A DNA stretch of 64,000 nucleotides from Brachionus plicatilis (taxonomy: Eukaryota > Rotifera > Eurotatoria > Ploima > Brachionidae). Below are positions 54,066-64,000 of the stretch, piece after piece. The DNA is taken from positions 462,756-526,755 of the forward strand of contig QEOQ01000165.1 in assembly GCA_010279815.1 (NCBI GenBank), read 5' to 3'. Position 1 is the first letter of the stretch. Each line of letters opens with the position of its first letter. The position numbers were made by a program, and so were the translations under genes. The notes beneath the pieces are model-generated. The model did not search any database. It saw nothing but the letters and a program-made list of their open reading frames with translations, and was not told the origin of the DNA.

Positions 54066-54380
54066 ATGAGTGAAATAGGCTCAATAATCGAAGATATAAA
54101 TTCGAAAAAGTGGAAAAAAATAAAAGCTCTAAATGTTTTTAAGGATAAATCCTTGGCCTACACCCTGGATAAAGTAGTTGCTTCTTACAAGGTTGCTATA
54201 GGGGAATTAAAGGATACTGCGGAAAACATTGATTCCACTGATACAAGGAAATCAAAGTGTAAGGAATGCATTACTAGTTTTGATAGCAAAAACAATGAAT
54301 CAAATTTACTTCATAATATAGAAGAATGTGGTAAAGGAAAATTAGGAAATTTAAAACAAGAGTCTTGTCTAATTCATTAA
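54066..54380 (+). CDS. small orphan ORF, 104 residues
   Basis: ATG at 54066 (MSEIGSIIEDINSKKWKKIK), stop at 54378-54380. The first 55 residues look like an amphipathic helical segment (ALNVFKDKSLAYTLDKVVAS, then YKVAIGELKDTAENIDSTDT). A C-x2-C pair (SKCKECITSF) and two more cysteines (EECGKGKLGN, QESCLIH) follow. Codon use is better than in the flanks, so it is probably real or was until recently. A LINE fragment lies 280 bp downstream on the same strand, so this may be part of a LINE ORF1 or an exon of an unseen gene. Family not recognised. Confidence 0.4.
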   Translation: MSEIGSIIEDINSKKWKKIKALNVFKDKSLAYTLDKVVASYKVAIGELKDTAENIDSTDTRKSKCKECITSFDSKNNESNLLHNIEECGKGKLGNLKQESCLIH

Positions 54381-54654
54381 AAATTCTACTTCTAAAATTT
54401 ATTGTGTAGACTAAATAAAATTTAGATCAGAACAAATTTATGTGATACAAAATTTGTTATAAACTATTTGAAAAAAGAGAAATAAATTAAAAAACAATTC
54501 GATCAAAATTTTACATCAAATAATTTTTTAATGTTAAAAAATAAAGTGCATCGAAATTCGAATATCAATAGCTTAAAAAATTATCAAAATGGGTCTAAAT
54601 GTTATTAAACTTTTTTTGTGTTGAAACGATTTTTTAAAATAATTATTTAATTAT

Positions 54655-55115
54655 CTAAAGTTTCAAAAGGCTACTAAAAAAGCAAGTCAAATGCTATTTC
54701 GTATCAGGAAATCATTCGTTGTTTTGATTGTAAGGTACTTAGATCTTTATATTTTACTTTTGTTCGTTCTTTTTTGGAATTTGCAGTGTCTGTCTGGTAT
54801 CCAATTCTAAAATCTGACGATCAGAATGCTGAAAGGATTAAGCGCTAATCGACAAAAATGGTTTCATCAATTATTAACAAACCGTACCAAACAGATTGAT
54901 GGCTTTAAACATTTCAAATCTAATGGAAAGAAGAAAAGGCGATGATATTATTCAATTGTACAAGCTCATGCATGCAATAGACTTGGTTGAAAAAAAAAAC
55001 AATTTTATTGTCACCAAAAACCAAGAGACATGTCACTGTTTCAAATATTTCTAAGAAATTTCGTGGTTCCAACATAGAGAGAACTTTTTTTAAACAGAAC
55101 CGCTAGCATATTTTC
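54655..55115 (+). pseudogene. degraded LINE ORF2 C-terminal region
   Basis: Plus-strand reading with several stops: KATKKASQMLFRIRKSF, LRSLYFTFVRSFLEFAVSVW YP, DDQNAERIKR, then ALNISNLMERRKRGDDIIQL YKLMHAIDLVE. The FVRSFLEFAVSVWYP block corresponds to FIRPHLEYATSVWNP in the LINE at 5544-7118, so the two belong to related CR1/Jockey-like families. Old remnant. Confidence 0.75.
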
Positions 55116-58100
55116 CGATTAAATTAGTTATTCAGGATTTATTTATAAAATAATTCTAAATATATTTAAAGAGAATTATTGAACCCAATTAAGAGTAAAT
55201 TTAAAAATATTCGATTTTAATAAATAAAGTAATTTCCCTAACGAAAAATAAAAACTAAAATTTTCAAAAAAATTGATAAATTGAAAAAGTATCATAAATA
55301 TTTGGTTGGATATGGTTCACTTGAAATTACAAAAAGGATTCAATACGGACAAAAACAACGTTAACTTCTGCATTTAATCAACTGTTATTAAAAAAAATTA
55401 TTTCTAAAACTATCTTGCCTTATTAATTAAATTTAACTTTAAATTGTTTCGAAGGATAATTTTAATTAGAATATATTTCAACAAAAGCATGTAAATTTAA
55501 AACAAAACTAAAAAATTTAATTTTTTTTGTCCATTTCTTTTGGACTTAACAATTCAATCTATAAATTTTAAAATAGAAGAGCTAGAAAACGTGCAAAAAA
55601 ATACTTCAATAAAAAGCTTTTTACCTAATGTTGTACTTCTTAAAAATCATGCGATTTGACATCGGCTAGATCCCAATAATTCATGCTAGAAAAACTAAAT
55701 TGATTCTATGAAATTATTAAAGTCATTAATCTAAAAAGAAAATGGAATTCATGATTAAAAAAAGAGGAAAATAAATTGAAAAATAAAGCAAATTTTATAG
55801 GGTTTATACGTGCTCTAAGCGTAAATGGAAACAGTTTCATTAACAATAATTACATTTTAAAATTAAAAATCGTTTAGCTATCTCTAAGTTTTAGCTTTTT
55901 TTCACCACATGAGATGGCTTTGATTTTACGGTAATTTCTTAATATAATTTCTTTTGTTTAGATATAATCTTTATTTCCTAGACGTTAATCAAGATAAATG
56001 ATATTTAAATATTATTATTATTTTTTTTTTTTTCGTTTAACTGAGCTGAGCACAAGCTCTTTTTGAATTAAAGATAAAATTTAAAAAAATAAAATCAAAA
56101 TAGAATAAAATTGAATTAAAAAATTTAAGGTAAAACCAATTAAAATATTCAAAATTTGTATCTAATGTAAGTTTAACTTAAGATATAGAACCAATTTATA
56201 ATGAGCAAATACAATATGTGAACTAAATTGTGAAAATTTTACGAAAATATAAATGTTTATCATCCTGTTTAAAATTTAACAGATGGAGATTTTGATTTCT
56301 AAACGGATTGAGTGTGACAATAAGTCATGTTTTGTTTTATATCGATTTCTTTTTGTATCTTTAAATTTTTCAAAATTTAAATCTTCAATTTAATGAAAGA
56401 CGTCAATGAATTGCTTGTAAAGTTTTAAATTTCAACAATTTTAAAATAGCTTGATAACAAATAAAACGAAAAAATTTAATTACATTAATTTCACAGAACC
56501 CTTAAGTAATTATTTGAGTGCATGGTATGACACGTAAATGTGTATTTATTTTTTTTTAGAAGAACAAGCTGGAAATAAATTGAATCATTTATCAAAAAGA
56601 CATTTTTAAGAGAATATTTTTGATATCGGTTTGAAATTTAATTATTTTTTTCCAAGATAGAATAACTGTTAATTGACTTATTTTAAAAATTCAAATTAAA
56701 GTCCTGTCTGAGCGTGCATGATCTAAGAAATGTCTTACAGTCAGGACATTCAGGTCATATTAATTTATAGATACTAACTTCCAAAATTAAAATTTAATAA
56801 TTACTAATCAGAATCTCAAATTAATTTAGTTATTCTGTTCATTCTTTTCTTTCTTGTCTCTAATAAATATCCAACTTCCGAAAAAAAAAATCGATTTGAG
56901 TCTAAATATTTTGTTTGAATTTTTTCTAATTTACTAGCAGAAATTTATTTTAATTTAGCTAAAATGAAAATTTTTCTGATTATTATAAATTTTTTTAAGC
57001 AGAATTTGGGCAAAATTATAATCCATCAATCACGAGAGAATACCATCTCAAATGATTTTTACATTGTGGAGGAAAGAAAAGCTATGCCTGTTTGTTAAAT
57101 GAACTCTTTGGTATCATGAAAATTTTTGTGACAAGTTGAATCCCTGTTTTTAATTCAGTAATTAAACAGATAATTCAAATTCATTCTAATTAAAATTGAA
57201 ATGAAATAGTTGGCTTTTAATTTTGAAATCAAAAACAAAAAATACAAAATTTGCCATATTTCCAATAAAACTGCTTCATACTTAAATTAGGTGTTATCAA
57301 TTAAGTAGCTTAATAGATCAAAAAATTAAATCATCTCAGAAAAGACTCAATTTCTTCTAAATAGCTATTTTAAAAAGTCTAAGAGATTTTTTTTAAGTTA
57401 AATCTGTTTTCATTTAAACAAAATTTCCCTAGAAAAACTTTTCCTTGTCTTTAAGCTTGTATTTATAAATAATTGATTTTCAAGCTATTAAATTATTCAA
57501 TTCAATTTATTAAATTTCAAGAATTTTAGTAAGTTTTGATCCTTTTAAAAAATAATTTTTTTTAACTAATGAAACAAAAATGAATTTAATGAAAAATTTG
57601 AACATTTCAATGGTTTGATTGATTTTAAAATATTTAATTCTCAAAAAAAATTCGTAAATTTTCGCAAATTCTTAATTTTTCACTTTTAGGTTTTTGTTTA
57701 AATATTAGTATCAACTCAACACTCTTTTATTTTTTAATATTAAAATAATTTAATTTAAGAAAAAGGCCTTTTTAAATAACAAATATTGGGAATAAGACGC
57801 TTTTGAAACATGGTCTAAATACTCTTTATTCTCTCTTTCTCTGGACATCAATTTTATCTATTTCTGATTTTGTTTAGCATTTTTTATTCTTTTAATTAAA
57901 TTTTACTTTGCAGATAAATTTTTAAATAAACTGTTAAGATCCAGGTCTTGACATGTCCCTACATACTATTTAATATTAGGTTTAACTGCAGCTGAAGCAC
58001 ATACTCTAGCTACTGTTTAAAAAACTACATAATTGTTATAATTTCGGATATCATTAAATAAACTTTAAACTAAATTAAATTGTTTTATTTATTTCTTGGC

Positions 58101-60315
58101 TTGAACCCATTAAGTCCAAATTTAAGACATTACAAAACAATGAATTTTCTGATCAATGTGAATTCTAAATTCACATTGGGAATGTGAATTTCAATTAGAA
58201 ACAGTACCAAGCAAATGAAAAATATTTTTTCTTTTAAAAATACATGTTTAAAATAAGCATTTTCAAATATAAATTTATTTACTTATTTGAATTAGTACAT
58301 CATGAAAAATGTGAAAATGAAATAAAAACTGTTTAACTAAAATCCAAAATTGAAAATTCCAGTTTTACATTCAAAGTTTGATTGGAATAAGTCCTTTTAA
58401 AAGTAAACATTTTTTAGCTTGATTGTAGCTCATTCATAGATGAAAATTTCACGGAGATTAGACTACTAAGTTTGAATTAATATTATATGTTTATTAAAAA
58501 TTTATATTTCTTTTTTATTACTTATCAAAAATTTTAATCAACTATGAGAATAATTTTTATTATATTTCATTTGAGTTTTTTTGGATAAATGACTTAAAAT
58601 TTTAACACTGAAATCACCACGGTGTCATTTTTGATATTTTCGAGGTTAACTTTGACAATTTTTTTTTTTAATTTTATTGGTAAATTAATTAACTAGATAA
58701 ATTAATAAAAAAGTAAAATTCAAAAAAAGATTACTTTGCAAAAAAAGAAAATTTTGCTTAGGTTACCTATGGTGTCATTTCTGGCACGCATAAATTTTGT
58801 CTACTAAAAGCTTAACAAATTTATCGAGCCTCATAAAAATAAAAATTTTTGCATTACAGCGGACAATAATTTACTTCTTTGAGATTAGATCAAACCTTTA
58901 ACAAGACACGAGACACGAGCATAAGTCAATGTTAAAATCAAAAGTCAGATTGAATAAATCAGCTTTTTTTGAAGAAGAGACAAGGGCAAAAAGAAAAAAT
59001 ATGGCTTCACTAAGTTTATTTCATTAAAAATTTTACCAAACTACCATATTTGCCAAATGCTTTTGAAACTTAAAACAAAACAAAAGTTGGTGTTAAAACT
59101 TGATTCAAACATAACGCGTCTATTTTCAGTGAATAAGAAAATCAGGGCGATGTAAAGCTGTATTTTTCTTCAATATTTTTAAAATGAGTTGAATAAATTG
59201 TTGGATCCTATATTAAGAATGCAACAATAGCCAAAAATCAAGTGAAATATTTTAACTAGTCTTTTTGAAAATTTGTTTGAACTTCAAAGAAGTTTGTTCA
59301 CCCCAAAAAAGTCATGCGACTAATATTTTACATTTGGTTAACAATCTAAATAAGAAATTACATTTTCTTGACAATCTATCAAAAAAACATAATTTTTAAA
59401 AGTTTTTTCTTCTTTTATATTCTTAATTAAAAATGGTGTCATTTTTGACATAGACCGTAATCTAGGATAAAAAATCTTGATCTTTGCCTATTTTAATTTT
59501 TGTTCAGCATTTTTTGCATAGTCCACTTAGGCGGGGATGGAACACTTGAATACAAAAACAATCAACTCAATTGAGGTCTTTTGACAATATACTTCTGATG
59601 TAAAATTAATTAATAAAAGTATATTTCGACTTATTCTCACTTATTCTTAAAATAAAATTTAGTGTTTAGCAGAAGTTGTAGTAGTAACATTAGTGTTAAC
59701 TGCTTTACAGCGAAATAATCCCTATACTAACACCTATGTGACGTTTAGTCTGTTAAGAGCCTTAGCAGACTTTAAAAAAAATTAAATTTTATTTTTTTTT
59801 ACTTAATATTATATAAAATTAGTTAATTTCTTGTCTATTTTATTTTTTTAATTGTAAAGAATTTACAGAATTCTGATGATTTAAAGGAGTTTTTAAAAAT
59901 TCCTTATTTTATAAATGTATTAAAATTATTTTATTTACAAAATTATGCTTAACTCTCTAATTAATTTTTAATACTCAAGTCTAGAAATTAAAAAATCTCT
60001 AATCTCTTTATAAAATAATTAAAAAATTATTTAAGCATCATTAAAATTCAATTCAAAAGAAAAATATTTCAAATTTAAATTGTAAATTTTTATTATTTAA
60101 TTATCAATCTTTTTGTTAAGACTACGCATTTAAAAATAAGCGAAATTCTGATCAAAAGTAGCTTTTGATTTGCAAATCTTTCGCTTAACCAAATCGGCAA
60201 CTCATAAAAAATGTCAATGTATTAAAAAAAAAATTTTTTCTAAAAAAAATTACCATTAACGTCATCATTATTAAAAAAATAAAAAAAATATTTATAATCA
60301 CGAAGACAGACCATA
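55116..60315. other. 5.2-kb AT-rich spacer
   Basis: No gene supported. Phrases TGGTGTCATTT(T/C)TG(A/G) occur at about 58621, 58770 and 59434 and may belong to one old repeat. Short protein-like stretches at about 57020-57105 and 59670-59785 have no start, splice signals or known relatives. The last part is the 5' flank of GOLT1. Confidence 0.4.
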
Positions 60316-60890
60316 ATGATTGCATTTACAGACTTACAAAGTAGGTATGCTTAGTTGTCTTTCCATGTGTATTTTCTTAAATTCAAAAAAAAAATTTAGA
60401 AATCGGAATTGGGCTATCCGGTTTTGGCTTATTTTTTTTGACCTTAGGCATGCTATTATTATTTGATAAAGGTCTACTAGCGATTGGCAATGTAAGCTTC
60501 TGTAATTTTTTTTAATCTAATGACCATCTTTTTGAATAGATTTTGTTCATATCCGGAATTTCGCTCATTATTGGTCTTGAACGTACAGTAAAATTTTTTT
60601 TCGGACCTCAAAAACTCAAAGGATCTGTGTTTTTTTTTGGTGGCGTATTTATTGTCCTAATAGGATGGCCACTAATCGGAATTTTAATTGAATTATACGG
60701 CTTTATTTACCTTTTCGGGTAATTCTTTATCAAAAATTTAAAAATAATTAAAATTTATTTTTTTTCTAGTGGATTTTTGCCAGTAGTTGTTAGCTTTTTG
60801 CGACGAATACCTTTTATTGGAACATTATTTTCCTTGCCCGGCATAAAACAACTCATGGATAAAATAGGAGATGGAAATTCAATGGTTTAA
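60316..60890 (+). CDS. GOLT1B: Golgi transport protein 1 (GOT1/GOLT1B)
   Basis: Small four-span Golgi/ER membrane protein needed for vesicle fusion with Golgi membranes (known from yeast Got1). Four exons: 60316-60340, 60400-60491, 60540-60717 and 60769-60890, with introns of 59, 48 and 51 bp, all GT-AG and in phase. The product is 138 residues, the same as human GOLT1B. Sequence runs MIAFTDLQKIGIGLSGFG, LGMLLLFDKGLLAIGN, SGISLIIGLERTVKFFFG, FGGVFIVLIGWPLIGILIEL, YGFIYLFGGFLPVVVSFLRR, LFSLPGIKQLMDKIGDGNSM V. It ends GNSMV, close to the human SNNMV. Near-complete conservation makes this the surest gene in the window. It converges with the next gene, with only 135 bp between stop codons. Confidence 0.96.
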
Positions 60891-61025
60891 TTGTACTCTT
60901 GAATTGGAATAAAAGATTCATGATAAAATTCGAGTGTTTTTTTAAGTTATTCCAACATGAAGAAATAGCAGAATAATAATAATTTTATATATTTTTTTTT
61001 AAATTATAAAAAAATAAAAATTAAT

Positions 61026-61479
61026 TTAAAATTTTTTCGTTTTGAGACATTTTTTGCTAATTAGAGCAATTGTTATTGGAATCATGAGCACTGCGAAACT
61101 GATCACTATTACTAGCCAACAAGGAACATCATTGACTTGATCTAAATTTTTTTATTTTAAATATTTAAAAATAAAAACAAATGCTATTTACCTGATAAAA
61201 TCATCGGCTCTTTAGTAGGTTTTAGTTTAGCTACATTTTCCTCAATGATGGTTTTCGTCTGAATTAATTGACATAAAACTTCAAATAAATCAAGCAAAAT
61301 GTTTTTTTTTTTAAATGCGACAATAAAGTACTTTTTTGATAATTGTTCTCCTTTTGTTTGTTCAAACTAAAAGAGTTTATTTTTTGGCCACAATTGCTTG
61401 TGGAATAATTCATATCTTTGTCTATTTCAGTCAATAACTGTTCAAAATTTTCAACTAGTTTTAGACAACAAGTTTTCAT
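61026..61479 (-). CDS. small tail-anchored membrane protein, orphan
   Basis: Three exons inferred: 61332-61479 (ATG at 61479), 61192-61278 and 61026-61141, with introns of 53 and 50 bp. All joins keep phase, giving 116 residues. The protein starts MKTCCLKLVENFEQLLTEID and has a polar middle, then ILCQLIQTKTIIEENVAKLK with helix-like spacing. One C-terminal membrane span follows (CWLVIVISFAVLMIPITIAL), then a short basic end (SKKCLKTKKF). The layout is that of a tail-anchored protein facing the cytosol. Taking the longest open frame of exon 1 alone would miss the membrane anchor. The gene sits 68 bp from the PUS10 stop codon on the same strand and converges with GOLT1. Family not recognised; the coiled-coil plus tail-anchor design is shared by SNAREs and tethers, but I see no SNARE motif. 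Confidence 0.6.
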
Positions 61480-61547
61480 TTTTTTTTATTAAAAATATTT
61501 AATAAAATGAAATTTTTAAATTTTTTATTTTTTATTATTTTAAATAA

Positions 61548-63020
61548 TTAATCTTCGTAATTTATCTCAGGAGGAAAACTACAATTAACAGATTCCACAT
61601 CTAGTTCGAGTATGTCACACTCTTTTTCCAAAATAGTGCACAAACTCGGCTCAGTTCGTCCCAAATCTCCGTGCACAAATTCTTTAACATAGCTAAAAAA
61701 TGATTAATTAAAATTTGTTTTAGACTTTGTTTTAGAAATAGCTCACGTTCCAGCCTGAGTTGTCATTTTTATCCTAAAATGATGCTCATCTATCAAATCA
61801 GCGCTGATGTCAGTAATATATCTTTGCCTAGTCATTACGGTTCTTCTATGCAGAACTCTTATCGGAGTCTGTTGTAATAAATCAACTCTTTTTAATGAAT
61901 TTAATTTTTCAATGTCATTAGAGTCTAGTTTTAAATAACAATAGCACAAGGCACTGTAAGATTTTGTCTTATTTTCAGGCGACTCTCTCATTAATTTTGT
62001 ATCTTCCCTAATTGAAAAATAAAATAATCTTTACTCTCTCAAAGTAAATGTACCTGGTGATGTATTGCAAGTCTTTGATGGCCATATCGCTGGTCGACTC
62101 ATTAATTAGCTTTAAAAAAATTAGTAAAAAAATAAAAATAATTTTTCTAAAAAAACTTTTTGAAAAAGTTTAAGTTCCTCTGGCGTAAAAATGGTTCTTT
62201 TTGGTTCCATAAATTCCAGAGTGAATGGCCGGCCTTTTCCTAGACATTTAACATCAATGTCCTCTCGGCCCGATGAGGTAAAAATAAATTCTGTAGCACC
62301 AAGTTCTTTCTTTAAACAATTTCCCATAATTTCTTCTATAGAGGTGCTCATTTTACGTTCTCCTTCAATGATCCAGGCTGTTTGAGACAGAGTCCGAGAA
62401 AATTTTAGATAGCGACCAGCCAAAAAAATAGGGTCATGAACACATTCGAGCTCAAATGAGCTGGTCAATCGCTCGAATGGAAGAGTGTAAAATTTTTTCA
62501 TTTTTTCCAAATTTGATTCTTTTACCAAGAGATCCACATTGGGCTTGGTAAAACCTTCTTCTTGGATTTCTTTTTGAAGCTAAAATTAATTGAATTTTAT
62601 TTTGAACAAGAAATAAGTTTCGCTGACAAATTACTCGAGCTTTTTTAGTCAATTTTTTTTGCTTGCCTTCTATCACAGGTACCAAGCGGGTATCTCTTTA
62701 AAAAAATTAGATTAAAAATAACAAAAATATATTAAAATAACGAAAAATACAGCAGTTTCAAATCAGCATCCAATTTAGAATCATCGACTGTAAATTTTGT
62801 TTTTACATCAAATAAACTCTAGGTTAAAAAAATTTAGAAAAAATTTATTAAATATTTTATTTAGATTTACATTATGAAAATATGGTTTTCCCATGATAAC
62901 CTCTAAGGGGTGGAATGTTAGGATTTTCCATAGTTCTTTTACTGACTGGCATTTCGGGTTAAACAAAGTTATTGATATTTCGCTTGATGGTATACTTTCC
63001 AGAAGTAATTGTATATATTT
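61548..63020 (-). CDS. PUS10: tRNA pseudouridine synthase PUS10, 5' exons not found
   Basis: Makes pseudouridine (54/55) in tRNA and also acts in the nucleus. Seven exons read in phase: 62871-63020, 62751-62818, 62635-62695, 62157-62579, 62054-62109, 61747-62007 and 61548-61692. Introns are 46-55 bp; the exons total 387 codons plus the stop. The catalytic block FTSSGREDIDVKCLG holds the presumed nucleophile Asp (human SSGREDVDVRTLG), followed by GKGRPFTLEFMEP. Before it come DPIFLAGRYLKFSRTLSQT and AWIIEGERKMSTSIEEI; after it come QQTPIRVLHRRTVMTRQRYI, DEHHFRIKMTTQAGTYVKEF, VHGDLGRTEPS and CDILELDVESV. All are close to the human protein. The human enzyme has about 529 residues, so about 140 N-terminal residues should lie upstream. 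I could not find them in 63021-64000; they may be past the window edge behind a repeat-filled intron. Confidence 0.93.
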
Positions 63021-64000
63021 CTTAAAAATAAGATAGATAAATTAAAGCACTTAATTTTGATTTTATTTAATATTGAAAATAATAATTTTTAAACTACATC
63101 TCAATTCAATTTTGAAAATTTTTTAAATAAAAATAGCTTAGATTTATTTATCCGACAATGGAGGTGGTGTAATTTTTTTCAGTTCAATCGCTCTAATTTG
63201 ATAAAAAAATTGGATAACTTTTTTATAATAGAGAAAGATTTTGTTCTGCAAAATGTTTAATAATTAAGCATCTTTGCTTAATTCAAAAATGTATGCCGGC
63301 AAAAACTCTGAAATGTAATTGCAAGTTTATTAATAAACTTTTTGAAGGCTTTTTGAAAATTTATTTGAAATTAACTTCACAGCCCTTATATAAAACTAAT
63401 AAATTGAATTTCTTTTTATTTAAAAAATTTAAAACTTGATTGTCCTTCTTTATAATGACCATTCTCTAAATGATATTAAAATTCTTTAAAAAACGTATAT
63501 CACTCTATTTGAAATTTAAAATTTCTTCTAGATTCTGTTTATTAAATACATATTAATTAATTATCGAAATTTTTGTTAATACTAGAGTTGTTTAAAAGTC
63601 ACAAGTCTTAAGTCAAGCCCAAGTACGGACTTAAAGTTTTTTTTTTAAGTCCGATCTTGAACTTTAATTCTAGTGACTTTTGCTAAAACTAGGCCGCCAC
63701 AATGCCACCTGGAACGGCAAAAAATTCATGTGGCTGTGAGCGCGACTGCATAGAACGGCAAAAATTCAATCATTAATTCTTAAAGATCACTTGATTTTTA
63801 AGTCAAAGTCACTAAAATTAAAATTTCAAGTCTGGACTTAAAAAAAAAATCAAACTTCGGACTATGACTTTAACTTGGGACTTTTAACTTGATAACTCTG
63901 CTGTAAGCATATTATTGGTATAACAACTTGCGACCATTTCAATTGAAACAAGAACCGTTACATTAGGCCAGAAGAGAAATGATGGTAGGTCAGCAAAAGC
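63021..64000. other. repeat-rich spacer or PUS10 intron
   Basis: A GGGCTGTG-family piece at 63165-63390 (GGTGGTGTAATTTTTTTCAG at left, CTTCACAGCC at right) and a long AAGTC-family element at 63582-63900 (AGAGTTGTTTAAAAGTCACA at left, GGGACTTTTAACTTGATAAC TCT at right). Near 63690-63760, inside the latter, is a GC-richer stretch with two copies of GAACGGCAAAAA. No PUS10 exon recognised. Confidence 0.5.

Overview
This is nuclear DNA from a small, AT-rich animal genome. Genes are spaced apart and split by very short GT-AG introns: the ones I could delimit are mostly 46 to 59 bp, alongside a few giant introns. Proteins such as GOLT1, PUS10 and the acetyl-CoA transporter SLC33A1 are clearly metazoan in type. 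The remaining DNA is AT-rich spacer full of decayed LINEs, Tc1 remnants and many small inverted-repeat elements. A monogonont rotifer (Brachionus-like) is my best guess. It rests on composition, intron size, a bacterial-type hydrolase gene and an unusual large-ectodomain GPCR; no marker gene in the window proves it. A run of N (9020-9940) marks an assembly gap.

Layout. 0.97-2.4 kb: a frameshifted GT10 fucosyltransferase. 4.1-8.8 kb: mobile DNA, namely a 1.1-kb terminal-inverted-repeat (TIR) element with a decayed PHD-finger ORF, a 5'-truncated LINE and another LINE fragment. 11.4-13.6 kb: a SAM-domain gene (C19orf47-like) and an orphan gene. 15.1-16.7 kb: a secreted hydrolase of bacterial DigH/GHL10 type behind three six-cysteine modules. 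18.9-19.9 kb: an orphan, probably nuclear protein. 22.0-24.2 kb: a 733-residue 7TM receptor with a large ectodomain. 25.0-32.3 kb: a direct segmental duplication that copied the last exon of SLC33A1 and part of a neighbouring gene; a spliced pseudogene and foldback elements lie between the copies. 31.9-36.6 kb: SLC33A1 on the minus strand, with a 3-kb intron full of small transposons. 39.8-41.9 kb: an 828-bp TIR element with GC-rich subterminal arrays, a LINE endonuclease fragment and half a Tc1 element. 42.2-52.3 kb: one minus-strand gene for a single-pass membrane protein, probably with a 7.8-kb intron. 53.3-55.1 kb: a short TIR element with a 9-bp target duplication, a small ORF and a LINE fragment. 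60.3-63.0 kb: a tight cluster of GOLT1 (plus), a small tail-anchored protein (minus) and PUS10 (minus, 5' end not found).

The genes show no shared pathway; this is an ordinary animal neighbourhood. The most unusual items are the bacterial-type cell-wall hydrolase with animal-type cysteine modules, two distinct TIR transposon families whose intact copies are flanked by exact 9-bp repeats, the PHD-finger element, and the partial gene duplication whose breakpoints fall inside coding exons. I found no tRNA, rRNA or CRISPR. All exon structures were read by eye from splice signals, reading phase and family similarity recalled from memory.
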